Under the pieces are notes generated by a model. The model had not been told where the DNA came from. It ran no database searches and saw only the letters and a program-made list of their open reading frames with translations. A program made the translations under genes and the position numbers. Shown in pieces: positions 35,557-45,630 of a stretch of DNA of 64,000 nt. How positions within the stretch are numbered: position 1 is the stretch's first letter; each line of letters opens with the position of its first letter. The stretch comes from an uncultured Alistipes sp. GTDB lineage: Bacteria; Bacteroidota; Bacteroidia; Bacteroidales; Rikenellaceae. The stretch covers positions 45,953-109,952 of the forward strand of contig UQDC01000007.1 of the NCBI GenBank assembly GCA_900539755.1, in the 5' to 3' direction.

Positions 35557-36954
35557 ATGGCAAACAAGATAGGACGTGTCCCCGTGCGGGAACAGGACCC
35601 GAAAGTAAGGGTTACCAATTTTGAAGAGGTGTGTCAGGGTTACACCCTTGAAGAGGCGCAGTTGGAGGCTTCGCGTTGTCTGCATTGCCGCAAACCGCGT
35701 TGCGTGGAGCATTGCCCGGTCTCGGTGCAGATCCCAGAATTTATTGCAGAGCTTGCTGCGGGAGATCTGGCTGCCGCTGCCGCTGTTATTGCTGAAGATA
35801 GTTCGCTGCCGTCAGTTTGTGGACGGGTGTGCCCACAGGAGACGCAGTGCGAGGGCTCTTGCGTGTTGGGCGTGAAAGGAGAACCGGTCGCTATCGGTAA
35901 GTTGGAACGTTTTGTCGGAGACTGGGCGTTGGAACATCCCGAAGAGTTGGATAGTGTCGAGTCGTCTGCTCCGAATGGACATAAAGTGGCTATCGTCGGA
36001 AGTGGTCCGGCAGGTCTGGCTTGTGCCTCCGATCTGGCCAAGATGGGTTACGATGTAACTATTTTTGAAGCCCTGCACAAAGCGGGCGGCGTGTTGGAGT
36101 ACGGTATTCCCGAATTCCGTCTGCCCAAGAGTGGGGTGGTGGCCCGTGAAATAGAGAATGTACGGCGCCTCGGGGTACGCATTGAAACGGATGTGATTGT
36201 GGGGCGTACCGTGACGATCGATGAGTTGATGGATCGTGAGGGGTTTGAAGCGGTGTTTATCGGCTCGGGTGCCGGACTGCCTCGTTTTATGGGAATCCCC
36301 GGAGAGAACCTGAATGGCGTACTCTCGGCCAACGAATTTTTGACCCGTGTCAACCTGATGAAAGCCTACGATGATCGTTATGATACACCGGTTTATGTAG
36401 GGCAGCGAGTTGTTGTCGTAGGTGGAGGTAACGTGGCCATGGATGCGGTTCGTACTGCTGCACGTCTCGGAGCTGAAGCCAATATTGTGTATCGACGTAG
36501 CGAAGCCGAGCTGCCTGCCCGTCGTGAAGAGGTCCATCACGCCAAAGAGGAGGGAATTGCGTTCCACATGCTTTGCAATCCGATCGAGGTGATTGGAGAT
36601 GAGAAGGGTTGGGTACGCGGTGTACGTTGTATCCGGATGGAGCTGGGCGAACCCGATGCTTCGGGATGCCGTTCTCCGGTCGAAATCCCCGGCTCTGAGT
36701 TTGAGATGCCGTGCGACGTAGTGATCATGGCGCTCGGAACCTCTCCTAATCCATTGATCGCTTCGACTACTGCAGGTTTGGAGACCACACGTCGGGGTTG
36801 CTTGGTAGCGGATGAAGAGTATGGTGCAACTACTCGTCCCGGAGTATTTGCCGGTGGCGATACCGTAACCGGTGCAGCTACCGTTATTCTGGCTATGGGG
36901 GCAGGACGCAAGGCTGCTCTGGGAATTGATCGTTATCTTCGAGGCAAAGAATAA
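35557..36954 (+). CDS. gltA: NfnB/GltA-like NADPH oxidoreductase (glutamate synthase small-subunit family)
   Basis: A 465-residue iron-sulphur flavoprotein. The N-terminal domain carries two Cys clusters (CLHCRKPRCVEHCPVSVQIP and CGRVCPQETQCEGSCVLG) for 4Fe-4S centres. The FAD Rossmann motif is VAIVGSGPAGLACASDL and the NADPH motif is VVVVGGGNVAMDAVRTAARLG. AGGDTVTGAATVILAMGAGRKAA closes the FAD site. It is commonly annotated gltA (homotetrameric NADPH-dependent glutamate synthase); paired with the upstream subunit it is equally well NfnB. The start at 35557 is preferred because it falls just after the upstream stop; an in-frame ATG at 35521 overlaps that gene. Confidence 0.92.
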   Translation: MANKIGRVPVREQDPKVRVTNFEEVCQGYTLEEAQLEASRCLHCRKPRCVEHCPVSVQIPEFIAELAAGDLAAAAAVIAEDSSLPSVCGRVCPQETQCEGSCVLGVKGEPVAIGKLERFVGDWALEHPEELDSVESSAPNGHKVAIVGSGPAGLACASDLAKMGYDVTIFEALHKAGGVLEYGIPEFRLPKSGVVAREIENVRRLGVRIETDVIVGRTVTIDELMDREGFEAVFIGSGAGLPRFMGIPGENLNGVLSANEFLTRVNLMKAYDDRYDTPVYVGQRVVVVGGGNVAMDAVRTAARLGAEANIVYRRSEAELPARREEVHHAKEEGIAFHMLCNPIEVIGDEKGWVRGVRCIRMELGEPDASGCRSPVEIPGSEFEMPCDVVIMALGTSPNPLIASTTAGLETTRRGCLVADEEYGATTRPGVFAGGDTVTGAATVILAMGAGRKAALGIDRYLRGKE

Positions 36955-37050
36955 TCCATGAGCGTTTGCCTCTGCTAACGTCAAAACAGTGTGTGCTTAG
37001 TTCCCGGATATTGGGATGTAAAAAGTGAAACATACCAAACTCAATAAAAC

Positions 37051-37081
37051 ATCCCGACAGGTTCACTGCCGGGATTTTTTT
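37051..37081 (+). terminator. Terminator after the NfnAB/GltA pair
   Basis: ATCCCGACAG (37051-37060), loop GTTCA, CTGCCGGGAT (37066-37075) with one mismatch, followed by TTTTTTT. Confidence 0.85.
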
Positions 37082-37155
37082 ATTGATGGGTTTTGCTGAT
37101 TAACCAGTAATCAGGTTGTTTTGACGTATTCGTATTTGAAATTGATGTGGTGCGG

Positions 37156-38439
37156 TTACTCTTCTGTCGGGGGAGTTGCTACCGTAACCAACACCTTATC
37201 GATACGGGCACCATCCATATCGACGATCTCGAAATTGAAATCCTGCCATGCAAACCGCTCGCCAGTGACCGGTATGTGTTCGAGTATATCCAGGATTAAT
37301 CCGCTTAATGTGTTGTAATTATGCTCGTTGTAGATGTCCTCTTTGTCAAAATAGGCCAAGAAGTCATAGAAAGAGCACTGCCCATCCACTAAGTAACCTC
37401 CCTCTTCACGTGGAACGATCTCCTGCTCCTCGCCGAGCTGAGGCATATTACCCAACAGGGCTCGAACGATATCTTTTAATGTGACAATTCCTTCGATACT
37501 GCCGAATTCATCTGTCACGATCCCATATTTTACCTCGGTTGATTTGAATTGAGCCAATGCGTTATATACACTCAATTTTTCCGGGAGGTATTTTGCCGGT
37601 AACAGCACGTGTCTGATATTGAATTCCGGAGAGTCGAGTTTGCCGAACAGGTCTTTGAGATATACGACCCCTACAATGTGATCCAAATTGCGGTCTGCAA
37701 CGGGATAGGCATTATAGAGGTTATGCTCTACCTGTTCTTTGATCTGCTGATTGCTTGCGTTGATATCTAACCAAATCAGGTCGCTGCGGTGGGTCATGAT
37801 GGAGCCGATATTGCGGTCACCCAGGTTGAAAACCCGTTCCACCAACTCCTGTTCCACCTCTTGCACCTCACCATCTTCAGTTCCCTCCTGGATGATGGCT
37901 TTGATCTCCTCTTCGGTTACTTTGCTTTCTCCGGCTTTGTCAAGCCCCAGCATGCAGATCACACCGTTGGTGCTGCGGGCCAGCAACCATACAAACGGAC
38001 GCCCGATCTGTGAAAATAGCCGCATCGGTCGGGCAACCAAACGCGAAACTCGTTCGGAAGCGGTCATGCCGATTCGTTTGGGCACCAACTCCCCGATGAT
38101 TAAGGTAAGGTAGGTAACGATCACCACAATCAGGGTTTGTGCGATTCCGAGACTGTAAGGTTGTAAAGGGGTGATTTTTGCGATCACTGGAGCCAACTGT
38201 TGTGCCAATACATCACCGGAGTAGATACCGGTCAGAATGCCGACTAAGGTGATGCCGATCTGAATGGTCGAAAGAAATACGTCTGGGTTGTTGGCTAAAT
38301 CCAATGCGGCTTTGGCAGATTTGCTGCCCTTTTTGGCGTCGGTTTCGAGCTTGGATTTGCGGGCTGAAACCAGCGCAATCTCGGACATGGACAATACTCC
38401 GTTAAGTACGATCAGCCCGAGGATAATGAAGATTTCCAT
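37156..38439 (-). CDS. CNNM/CorC-type transporter-like protein (DUF21, CBS pair, CorC_HlyC)
   Basis: A 427-residue inner-membrane protein. Residues 1-190 are the DUF21 membrane domain with about four helices and the conserved MSEIALVSARKSKLE and GELVPKRIG stretches. Residues about 205-330 form a CBS pair (SIMTHRSDLIWLD, IVTDEFGSIEGIVTLKDI). Residues about 345-425 are the CorC_HlyC domain (YLVDGQCSFYDFLAYF, FEIVDMDGARIDKVLV). Family members were once called haemolysins and are now linked to magnesium or cobalt efflux. It stands alone between two convergent or unrelated units. Confidence 0.92.
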   Translation of the reverse strand: MEIFIILGLIVLNGVLSMSEIALVSARKSKLETDAKKGSKSAKAALDLANNPDVFLSTIQIGITLVGILTGIYSGDVLAQQLAPVIAKITPLQPYSLGIAQTLIVVIVTYLTLIIGELVPKRIGMTASERVSRLVARPMRLFSQIGRPFVWLLARSTNGVICMLGLDKAGESKVTEEEIKAIIQEGTEDGEVQEVEQELVERVFNLGDRNIGSIMTHRSDLIWLDINASNQQIKEQVEHNLYNAYPVADRNLDHIVGVVYLKDLFGKLDSPEFNIRHVLLPAKYLPEKLSVYNALAQFKSTEVKYGIVTDEFGSIEGIVTLKDIVRALLGNMPQLGEEQEIVPREEGGYLVDGQCSFYDFLAYFDKEDIYNEHNYNTLSGLILDILEHIPVTGERFAWQDFNFEIVDMDGARIDKVLVTVATPPTEE

Positions 38440-38976
38440 ATAATGATTAAAGGTTGACGGCTTTAAGATACGATAAATTATACAATTACGAAAATGCTTG
38501 ATTTGAAAGCCCTGTTTTTTGTGCGCTGAACCCAGGGGCTATTGTGGAAGTTTCTGATCGTAATTACTGTAAGGTGAACGCAGTAAACAGAGCAAAATTT
38601 AAAATGTGGGTGGCAACGATGTTTGTGCATTCGTGTGCATAAATTCTGATGGTATGGATAGTTGTCATGTTTTCTTGGTAGTAGATACGATTGTAGCTTG
38701 TAGGGTTAGGTTGGTACGTGGAAATAAAGAATGACGAACGGAATAACAAAAAACATCTCACAAGATTCCCTGCTATTCATATCAGTCGCAGAACCCACAC
38801 CGACAGTATCAGCAAATAAACCGGGTAGTAATGGTTGAGGACAGATGCGCAGTGAGATAAGGTAGGTGCGAGGTGTTTTTGCGTTGCCGAATCAGTTTTT
38901 TTAATCTGCAGACGTTCGGATGGTAAAGAGAAGGGGCAATATAGATCGATAGCTGCCAATAACAGACAATAACAAA
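38440..38976. other. Intergenic
   Basis: About 540 bases without a supported gene. Short minus-strand frames at 38564-38761 and 38777-38959 have no signal peptide, domain or start site of interest. Confidence 0.5.
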
Positions 38977-39008
38977 AAAAGAGTTCCAGAATGATCCGGA
39001 ACTCTTTT
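38977..39008 (-). terminator. Terminator of the lysS-tpiA unit
   Basis: AAAAGAGTTCC (38977-38987) pairs with GGAACTCTTTT (38998-39008). On the minus strand the stem is followed by a T-run (complement of the A-run at 38974-38980). It lies 65 bases after the tpiA stop. Confidence 0.8.
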
Positions 39009-39073
39009 GGTAATGAGATACAGTTGGAACTATATCGTTATAACTAAAAAGTTATAATCCAGCTATATGCTTA

Positions 39074-39832
39074 CTATTTTGTAAAACCTTTACCGATAGC
39101 GATGAAATCATCAGCTTTCAAAGCAGCACCGCCGATCAGACCGCCGTCAACATCCTCTTTAGCGAAGATCTCAGCTGCGTTAGCCGGTTTGCAGCTACCA
39201 CCGTACAGAATAACGGTCTCGTTGGCAGCGTCGCCGAACTTCTCAGCCAATACTTTGCGGATGTATGCGTGAATCTCTTGTGCCTGGTCTGCAGTAGCGG
39301 TTTTGCCGGTACCAATAGCCCATACCGGTTCGTAAGCAATGATCAGTTTGCTGAACTGCTCCGGAGTCAGGTTGAATACAACCTCTTCAACTTGCTGACG
39401 AACTACATCGAAGTGTTTGCCAGCCTCACGCTCTTCGAGGTTTTCACCTACGCAGTAGATCGGAGTCAAGTTGTTGGCATAAGCCTGAGCCATTTTTTTG
39501 TTCAGGGTCTCACTGGTTTCGCCGTAATATTGACGACGCTCGCTGTGACCCAAAATTACATATTCAACGCCCAGTGAAGCGATCATCTCTGCAGATACCT
39601 CGCCGGTGTATGCGCCTTTAGCTTCAGCAGCGCAGTTCTGTGCACCAACACCAATACCGGTGCCACGAGACAATTTTACGATTTCAGACAGGTGAGTGAA
39701 AGGAGGTGCCACGATGAAGTTTACGCATGAGCAAACTTCGCCTTTCTTGGCAACAATACCTTTGAACAGTTCAACACCCTCTACCGGAGTGGTGTTCATC
39801 TTCCAGTTTCCTGCAACAATTTTCTTTCTCAT
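39074..39832 (-). CDS. tpiA: Triosephosphate isomerase
   Basis: A 252-residue glycolytic enzyme interconverting dihydroxyacetone phosphate and glyceraldehyde 3-phosphate. Catalytic residues are the Lys in GNWKMN (K11), the His in ILGHSERRQYYGE and the Glu in IAYEPVWAIGTGKTA, the last being followed by the flexible loop 6. YGGSCKPAN and GGLIGGAALK form the phosphate site. Cytosolic dimer in the family. It follows lysS after 43 bases on the same strand and shares a terminator with it. Confidence 0.98.
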   Translation of the reverse strand: MRKKIVAGNWKMNTTPVEGVELFKGIVAKKGEVCSCVNFIVAPPFTHLSEIVKLSRGTGIGVGAQNCAAEAKGAYTGEVSAEMIASLGVEYVILGHSERRQYYGETSETLNKKMAQAYANNLTPIYCVGENLEEREAGKHFDVVRQQVEEVVFNLTPEQFSKLIIAYEPVWAIGTGKTATADQAQEIHAYIRKVLAEKFGDAANETVILYGGSCKPANAAEIFAKEDVDGGLIGGAALKADDFIAIGKGFTK

Positions 39833-39875
39833 AGTTTTATTCTAATGAAGTTTTATTTTTCGTTTGTGTCTTGTC

Positions 39876-41603
39876 TTATTCGTTCATCCAGCTGCGTACT
39901 TCATCCAGTGTCGGATTTTTTAGTCCGAGTTTGTTCTTTTTGTTGAAGCCGCACAGGTCGTTGAACAGTTTTCCCGGGGCAATCTTACGCATGGCCTCTA
40001 CGGTCATCAGACTCATTTTGTGCAAAACAGGTACCCATTCAGCCGGTACACCTACTGCCCCGAATTTAGCTTCATCATCCTTCTGTACAGCCTTCTCCGG
40101 ACGCATCTGCGGGAAGAAGAGTACATCTTGAATGGTGGTTTGGCCCGTCATGAACATGGTCAGACGGTCGATACCCATACCCATACCCGAGCAGGTCGGC
40201 ATGCCGTATTCCAATGCACGCACAAAATCCATGTCGATGAACATCGCTTCGTCGTCACCCTTCTCTGAGAGGCGTAACTGCTCCTGGAAACGTTCGTATT
40301 GGTCGATCGGATCGTTCAGCTCAGAGTAGGCATTGCAAAGCTCCTTGCCATTGACAAAGAGTTCGAAACGTTCGGTCAGATCCTGATTATCACGATGGCG
40401 TTTACACAGCGGAGACATCTCGATCGGGTAGTCGCAAATAAAGGTTGGCTGGATAAGATCACCTTCGCAGTATTGGCCGAAGATGGCATCGATCAACTTG
40501 CCTTTGCCCATCGTGTCGTCAATCTCGACGTTCAGCCGTTTGCAGGCTTCACGCAACTGCTCTTCGCTCTGTCCGGTGATGTCGTATCCGGTTTTTTCGC
40601 GGATGGCGTCAGTCATGGTCAGCCGGCGGAACGGAGCTTTGAACGAAATGGCATGTCCGTCGATGGTCAGTTCTGTGGTGCCGTTTACCTCGGTCGAAAT
40701 CCGTTCGAGCAACTGCTCGGTGAACTCCATCATCCAACGGTAATCCTTGTAGGCCACATAGATCTCCATGCAGGTGAATTCCGGATTGTGGGTACGGTCC
40801 ATACCCTCGTTGCGGAAGTTCTTACCCAATTCATATACGCCATTAAAACCACCTACGATCAATTTTTTGAGGTAGAGCTCCGTTGCAATACGTAGGTATA
40901 GATCAATATCTAATGAGTTGTGGTGCGTGATGAACGGGCGAGCCGATGCGCCACCAGGAATCGGTTGCAGAATGGGAGTCTCAACCTCCAAATAGCCACG
41001 TTCATTGAAGAACTGGCGCATGGTGTTGATAATTTTGCTGCGCTGGATGAAGACATCCTTCACCTGCGGATTGACGATCAGATCCACGTAGCGTTGACGA
41101 TAACGCAGTTCGGGATCACTGAATGCGTCGTACACCTTGCCGTCTTTCTCCTTAACGATCGGCAGCGGACGCAGCGACTTGCTCAACAGCGTAAACTCTT
41201 TGCAGTGGATTGAGAGCTCGCCGGTCTTGGTGACGAATACGAAACCTTTGACACCGACGATATCTCCGATATCGAGCAATTTTTTGAACACTTTGTTGTA
41301 GAGGGTAGCTTCAGGATCATCACCGCAGACATCGTCGCGTTTGATATAGACCTGGATTTTACCGGTGTGGTCCTGCAGCTCAAAAAATGAGGCACTGCCC
41401 ATGATGCGGCGGCTCATGATACGACCGGCAACTGCCACATCCTGGAAGTTGCCCTTTTCGGCATCGTATTGTTCAGCGATCTGTGCGGTGGTAGCCGTTA
41501 CTTCATATTTGGCTGCGGGATAGGGATTGATGCCCAATTTTCGCAATTCGGCAAGAGAATTGCGGCGGATCTGTTCCTGTTCACTCAGTTCCAACGTGCT
41601 CAT
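39876..41603 (-). CDS. lysS: Lysyl-tRNA synthetase, class II
   Basis: A 575-residue class IIb aminoacyl-tRNA synthetase that charges tRNA-Lys. The N-terminal OB-fold anticodon domain spans about 55-155 (AGRIMSRRIMGSASFFELQDHTGKIQVY). The catalytic domain has motif 2 FRNEGMDRTHNPEFTCMEIY and motif 3 GMGMGIDRLTMF. The C-terminus carries an extra 80 residues (AVQKDDEAKFGAVGVPAEWV...TLDEVRSWMNE) typical of Bacteroidetes LysRS. The start at 41603 (MSTLELSEQEQIRRN) is chosen over an upstream ATG because TACATTTG, a -7 box, lies at 41641-41634 on the minus strand. Confidence 0.97.
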   Translation of the reverse strand: MSTLELSEQEQIRRNSLAELRKLGINPYPAAKYEVTATTAQIAEQYDAEKGNFQDVAVAGRIMSRRIMGSASFFELQDHTGKIQVYIKRDDVCGDDPEATLYNKVFKKLLDIGDIVGVKGFVFVTKTGELSIHCKEFTLLSKSLRPLPIVKEKDGKVYDAFSDPELRYRQRYVDLIVNPQVKDVFIQRSKIINTMRQFFNERGYLEVETPILQPIPGGASARPFITHHNSLDIDLYLRIATELYLKKLIVGGFNGVYELGKNFRNEGMDRTHNPEFTCMEIYVAYKDYRWMMEFTEQLLERISTEVNGTTELTIDGHAISFKAPFRRLTMTDAIREKTGYDITGQSEEQLREACKRLNVEIDDTMGKGKLIDAIFGQYCEGDLIQPTFICDYPIEMSPLCKRHRDNQDLTERFELFVNGKELCNAYSELNDPIDQYERFQEQLRLSEKGDDEAMFIDMDFVRALEYGMPTCSGMGMGIDRLTMFMTGQTTIQDVLFFPQMRPEKAVQKDDEAKFGAVGVPAEWVPVLHKMSLMTVEAMRKIAPGKLFNDLCGFNKKNKLGLKNPTLDEVRSWMNE

Positions 41604-41722
41604 AATAACGATTTCAATGTTAAATTCGGACGACAAATGTACGAATTTTTCGATTTTTATCCTGCGATAGATCGAAAAATAGTCGTATATTCGTTTCAAT
41701 ATTCAATCAATCTGACAGCGAT

Positions 41723-42814
41723 ATGAAATGTTTCTTTGATTTTCGGGTGAAAGGAATACGTCTCCTGGTAATTTGCCTCGGGTATCTGATCTGTTTGTGG
41801 GCAGTAATGGGGGTAGCGATGTGGTTTGGTAGTATGTACGAGATGAACCGTATGATGATGGCTTCGGGGATGCCTGTGGAGGAATCGCCTGTCAATTACG
41901 CTCCACTCGTGTATGTTACGATGCAGTTGATCTATTTTGTGGTCTCTTTGTTATTGGGATTTTTTCTGATCACTGAATGTGTAAAAGGCCTGTCGTTCAA
42001 AGGCGAGTCTTTGCAGCCTCACTATGAGTTGGGAAAATATATTGGTCTGGTTGTAAAGGGCTTCCTGTTGACCATCATAACTCTGGGTATTTATTATCCG
42101 TGGTTTCTGACTAAAATTATTCGCTTCTTTGCTTCCGGAACGACTTATCGTGATCAACCGTTTGCTTTTAAAGGTGCGGGTGTGAATCTGTTCTGCATTA
42201 TGACTTTTGTACTGCTCATTCCTTATATATTCTTGTTGGGAATATTCTATTTTACATTATATGTAGCCATGAGTAGCGGAAGTGCCGGGTTTGCAATTAT
42301 TGCTCCACTCTGTCTGGTCGCTATTTTATTGTTATACAGCCTCTATTGTGCACTTGTATATCGTTGGATGATCGATTTCTCTTATGGCAACTCTCGGATT
42401 GTACTGAAAGTGTCGATCCCGGTGACCATGCTGTTTATGTTTATTCAGATTGTCTTGTCTGTTCTGACAGCAGGACTTTTCATTCCGATCGCTGGTGTGA
42501 TGATCTATCGGTATATCGTCGGAAATATGCGTTTGGTCTCTGAGGCTGGAGAGGAGAGTGCATTGGGCTATCAGGGCCGAGTCGGTTACGACTGCCTCTA
42601 TGTATATGGTCAGGCGCTGTTAACGGTGATTACGGCAGGAATCTATACTCCGTGGCTGATTTCAAAAGTGGGCCGTCGTTTGGTCTCCAATACCTATCTC
42701 GAACGCCCTGATGTGGTTACCCCAACGGTGACTCCCGGTGCAAATGAACCGGCCGAGGCTTTTCAACCCGTTGTACCAGTTGAAACTGTTCAACCCTCTC
42801 CGTTGCAGATGTAA
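41723..42814 (+). CDS. DUF898 (YjgN-like) membrane protein
   Basis: A 363-residue inner-membrane protein. Two copies of the DUF898-style motif are visible: LLTIITLGIYYPWFLTKIIRFF followed by GTTYRDQPFAFKG (residues about 112-150) and LLTVITAGIYTPWLISKVGRRL near 300. Between and around them are about eight hydrophobic helices. The N-terminal half begins with an unrelated pair of helices, and the C-terminal 30 residues are a Pro-rich, Val/Thr-rich tail. Function of the family is unknown. Divergent from lysS, with about 120 bases between them. Confidence 0.8.
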   Translation: MKCFFDFRVKGIRLLVICLGYLICLWAVMGVAMWFGSMYEMNRMMMASGMPVEESPVNYAPLVYVTMQLIYFVVSLLLGFFLITECVKGLSFKGESLQPHYELGKYIGLVVKGFLLTIITLGIYYPWFLTKIIRFFASGTTYRDQPFAFKGAGVNLFCIMTFVLLIPYIFLLGIFYFTLYVAMSSGSAGFAIIAPLCLVAILLLYSLYCALVYRWMIDFSYGNSRIVLKVSIPVTMLFMFIQIVLSVLTAGLFIPIAGVMIYRYIVGNMRLVSEAGEESALGYQGRVGYDCLYVYGQALLTVITAGIYTPWLISKVGRRLVSNTYLERPDVVTPTVTPGANEPAEAFQPVVPVETVQPSPLQM

Positions 42815-42872
42815 GTACCTGCCGAAGAACGTTAAGCTGAGCGTTTGAGCATTGTACTTTTAATAAATAACG

Positions 42873-42902
42873 GCGTCCACTCATATACAGATGGGTGGAC
42901 GC
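42873..42902. terminator. Terminator between DUF898 gene and AsmA-like gene
   Basis: GCGTCCACTCAT (42873-42884) pairs with ATGGGTGGACGC (42891-42902) with one wobble, loop ATACAG, followed by TGTTGGTTTGG. It serves two convergent genes. Confidence 0.65.
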
Positions 42903-43013
42903 TGTTGGTTTGGTAGTATGTTATCAAAAGATGGGACAGTTTAGATAGATATTAAAAGATAGTTCTTAGGTGTAATGAAATGTCTATTGAGTTAAAATCT
43001 GGCGTGTGGGGGA

Positions 43014-44795
43014 CTAACGCTCTTGCCTGTGCGTTTTGTCTCGATCCCGATGCTTGATAAGCATCGATTTTAAACCCGGCCAAAGGGATTTCCACAAATA
43101 GTTGAATTGAGATTTGTAGGGATCTCGGTCGGTAGATCCTGTCCCTATTCGGGTCCTACCATATTGTGGGTTGGAGGAGTACAAAATCCAATCGTTAATG
43201 GCTTCTGACAGTAGTCTGCGTTGTCTGATTTGGCCATCGTGATCTTTGATTAATTCAATCTCTAAACCGTTGTACAAAAGTTTCAAATCGACCGCAGAAC
43301 TGTGTTTGTTTCCTGTAATGTTAAAGATCAGCGTGTCAATTCGTCCATTTTGGATCGATAGATTGGCTAAAGGCTCTGTAAGTGTATTGAGTTGATTCAT
43401 GGCGAGTGAACCCAGTTGTCCATTGACCGTGAATTGTTCACTGGTATCCTGTAAGGAAAAATTGATGGTTGTTTGCAGGTTGGCAAGTCCCATCAGTTTC
43501 CCTGTTGATCGGATCGTCAAGAATGATTGATTTTGTGCGGGTCGGTTGCTTAACCCGAGGCACTCTCCTGTCAAATTGGTAACCGTTAATTTTCCGGGTT
43601 GTACTCCTTCTGGTGTTAGCTCTTGATATACGACGTCAAGTGGCCCGAATTGGAGACAACGGATGTCAAGGGCAATCGGCAGATGGCGGAGTGTTTGATT
43701 TAACAGCTGTTTTTCTCGTTGAGACTGAGCTATCTGTCTGTTTTTGTAACTGCTGATCTCTGCATGTTGAATAGTGATTGTATCGATGACGATACTACGC
43801 TCTTTCATGAATGCTGTAAAATCAATACCAGTCCATATAGTGGTTGAAGTTTGAATTTTGGTCCAGTCGCTGTGATTTTGGCTTAATTCCGCGTAGTCAC
43901 TTTGTGGTAGTTGAGGGATCAATTGTAATCCTGTTGTTCGTATGAAGCGTTTTGTGGTGTTGATGTAAAGGGTGTCGAGACGAAGCTGATTCTCTTTATT
44001 TTGAAACGTGTACTGAATTCCGACAATATTTGCTGTCAGATTTCGTCTGCTCAGATGTGTGTTGGCAGTGTCTGAGGTAAGATCGATAGCAATAGTTCCT
44101 GTTTCGAAACTAATGCCATTGGTTATATGAAGGTTGGACTTCTCTCCATCGGTTTCGTATTCGTAAAAAGCGCCATTATTTAGAATAAAGTTCCCGATTT
44201 TGACCCTTTCATTGGCTGGTGTAAAAGTTTGTCGAGAGAGGCCAATTTGTGAAGGAATGTTTGTCTGCGAGTTGCTACGGGGATTTTTATTGATCAACTG
44301 TTGACTTGACGTGGTTGTATTGTTTGTGTGTTCTGTTTCTGATCCAATTCCGTTAGGATTTATCTCATGAACGGGATTTGTATTTTGGCTGTCAGGCATT
44401 TTAGTAACCTTCCCATTCCTAAAAATATGGATGATCGGATCTCGCAGCGTGAACTGATCACACGATAGCATTAGGTCCGAAGAGTTTTTGTGCCAATCGA
44501 TCTTTGTCGCTGTTAATTGTGCAATGTTTATTTGTGAAATGAAGTGGCTTTCTCCTTGTGAGATCAATCTTGTCGTGTCAGCTATTAAACATATCTTTTC
44601 CAGTGTAACGGATCGTTTGATGAGACCAAGCGTTGTACGCTCAACTTGCAGATGATACAGACCGGCAGTACGTTGGTCAACCTCTCGTACTAAGGCTTGT
44701 TCAATCCGATTTTCAATGATTTGTTTGCTGATGATGCCAGCAAGCAGTAAGAGTATGATACTACCTGCAGTGATATAAATGGTTCGTTTTTTCAT
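43014..44795 (-). CDS. AsmA-like envelope protein
   Basis: A 593-residue protein with an N-terminal membrane anchor (MKKRTIYITAGSIILLLLAGIIS) and a large periplasmic beta-rich region. Features recall AsmA/TamB-type proteins: an anchor, then VEVDQRTAG-like helix, then strand repeats such as LYHLQVERTTLGLIKRSVTLEKICL, and a C-terminal part with SLQDTSEQFTVNGQLGSLAMNQLNTLTEPLANLSIQNG and DGQIRQ. A low-complexity Asn/Thr-rich linker lies near residues 130-185. AsmA proteins move or organise lipids at the outer membrane. The family call is by pattern and is uncertain. An ATG five codons upstream (44810) is the alternative start. Confidence 0.65.
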   Translation of the reverse strand: MKKRTIYITAGSIILLLLAGIISKQIIENRIEQALVREVDQRTAGLYHLQVERTTLGLIKRSVTLEKICLIADTTRLISQGESHFISQINIAQLTATKIDWHKNSSDLMLSCDQFTLRDPIIHIFRNGKVTKMPDSQNTNPVHEINPNGIGSETEHTNNTTTSSQQLINKNPRSNSQTNIPSQIGLSRQTFTPANERVKIGNFILNNGAFYEYETDGEKSNLHITNGISFETGTIAIDLTSDTANTHLSRRNLTANIVGIQYTFQNKENQLRLDTLYINTTKRFIRTTGLQLIPQLPQSDYAELSQNHSDWTKIQTSTTIWTGIDFTAFMKERSIVIDTITIQHAEISSYKNRQIAQSQREKQLLNQTLRHLPIALDIRCLQFGPLDVVYQELTPEGVQPGKLTVTNLTGECLGLSNRPAQNQSFLTIRSTGKLMGLANLQTTINFSLQDTSEQFTVNGQLGSLAMNQLNTLTEPLANLSIQNGRIDTLIFNITGNKHSSAVDLKLLYNGLEIELIKDHDGQIRQRRLLSEAINDWILYSSNPQYGRTRIGTGSTDRDPYKSQFNYLWKSLWPGLKSMLIKHRDRDKTHRQER

Positions 44796-45163
44796 AGTAT
44801 GTGTGGTCATGGCAATGAAATAAAATAAATCAGTCGGTTTTGTTGCGTTGAATGCGTATGGTTTTTACGTTGCAATTTTCTTTCCAATTTTTTTGAATCG
44901 GTTATCACTTTGTCGTCAATATTTTCCGGGCTATTTTTTGTGTGAGTGTGTGGGTGTGTGAGAAATGACTGTTGTTGGTGTGCGTGGATGATATGTTATT
45001 GTGAAGGGTCTTCTCGGTTGATTTGTATAAATCAATTTTAAAATATTTTAATATATAGTCAAATGTATAATAAAAAGAACTTTTATTTTTATGAGTTAAT
45101 TTGTATATTTAATTGTATTGTTGTAATTTTACATTGTATTATTAACCATTTAAAATTTGTATT
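44796..45163. other. AT-rich promoter region
   Basis: No gene. From about 45030 to 45160 the sequence is nearly all A and T, the likely promoter area for the small exported protein at 45164. No exact TTTG/TAnnTTTG pair was fixed. Confidence 0.5.
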
Positions 45164-45580
45164 ATGAAAAAGTTTTTATTCTTGTTTGCATCGATGATGC
45201 TATTGGGTGGTTATTTTGTCCATGCAGCAACAACTGAAAATGCTAATATGGCAACAACTGAGAATGCTACGGAAGTTGTTACTTTGCATCTGAATTTTAC
45301 TGTTGATGCTCAGACGGTTCGTTTCAATTGCCCGGAAGCTGAACAATATGGTATTAATATTCTGACAGTATGTTTGCATAATGTAGATGTATATCAGTGG
45401 GGTAGTACTACCCCGGATTACAATACAACAGCATGGATTCAATTAGCATTTGGCTCTGAATCAGAGGTTGCACCAATTGTTCTTAGACCAGAAAGTTATG
45501 TGGCCTTAGATGAAATTGTTGTTGAAGGATCAGGTGATTATGAATATGACTTTGTTGTAACCGGTATTCCAGCCTGGTAG
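45164..45580 (+). CDS. Small exported protein, unknown function
   Basis: A 138-residue protein with signal peptide ending YFVHAA. The mature protein starts with a short direct repeat (ATTENANM / ATTENATE) and continues as a beta-rich domain with two Cys that could form a disulphide (RFNCPEAE, LTVCLHN). It is acidic overall. It has its own terminator at 45604 and strong AT-rich upstream DNA, which suggests high expression. No family recognised. Confidence 0.65.
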   Translation: MKKFLFLFASMMLLGGYFVHAATTENANMATTENATEVVTLHLNFTVDAQTVRFNCPEAEQYGINILTVCLHNVDVYQWGSTTPDYNTTAWIQLAFGSESEVAPIVLRPESYVALDEIVVEGSGDYEYDFVVTGIPAW

Positions 45581-45603
45581 AATACGATGAATAATATGCT
45601 GTA

Positions 45604-45630
45604 GGGGATGCAAGTGCGTCCCCTTTTTTT
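45604..45630 (+). terminator. Terminator after the small exported protein
   Basis: GGGGATGC (45604-45611), loop AAGT, GCGTCCCC (45616-45623), then seven T. Confidence 0.9.
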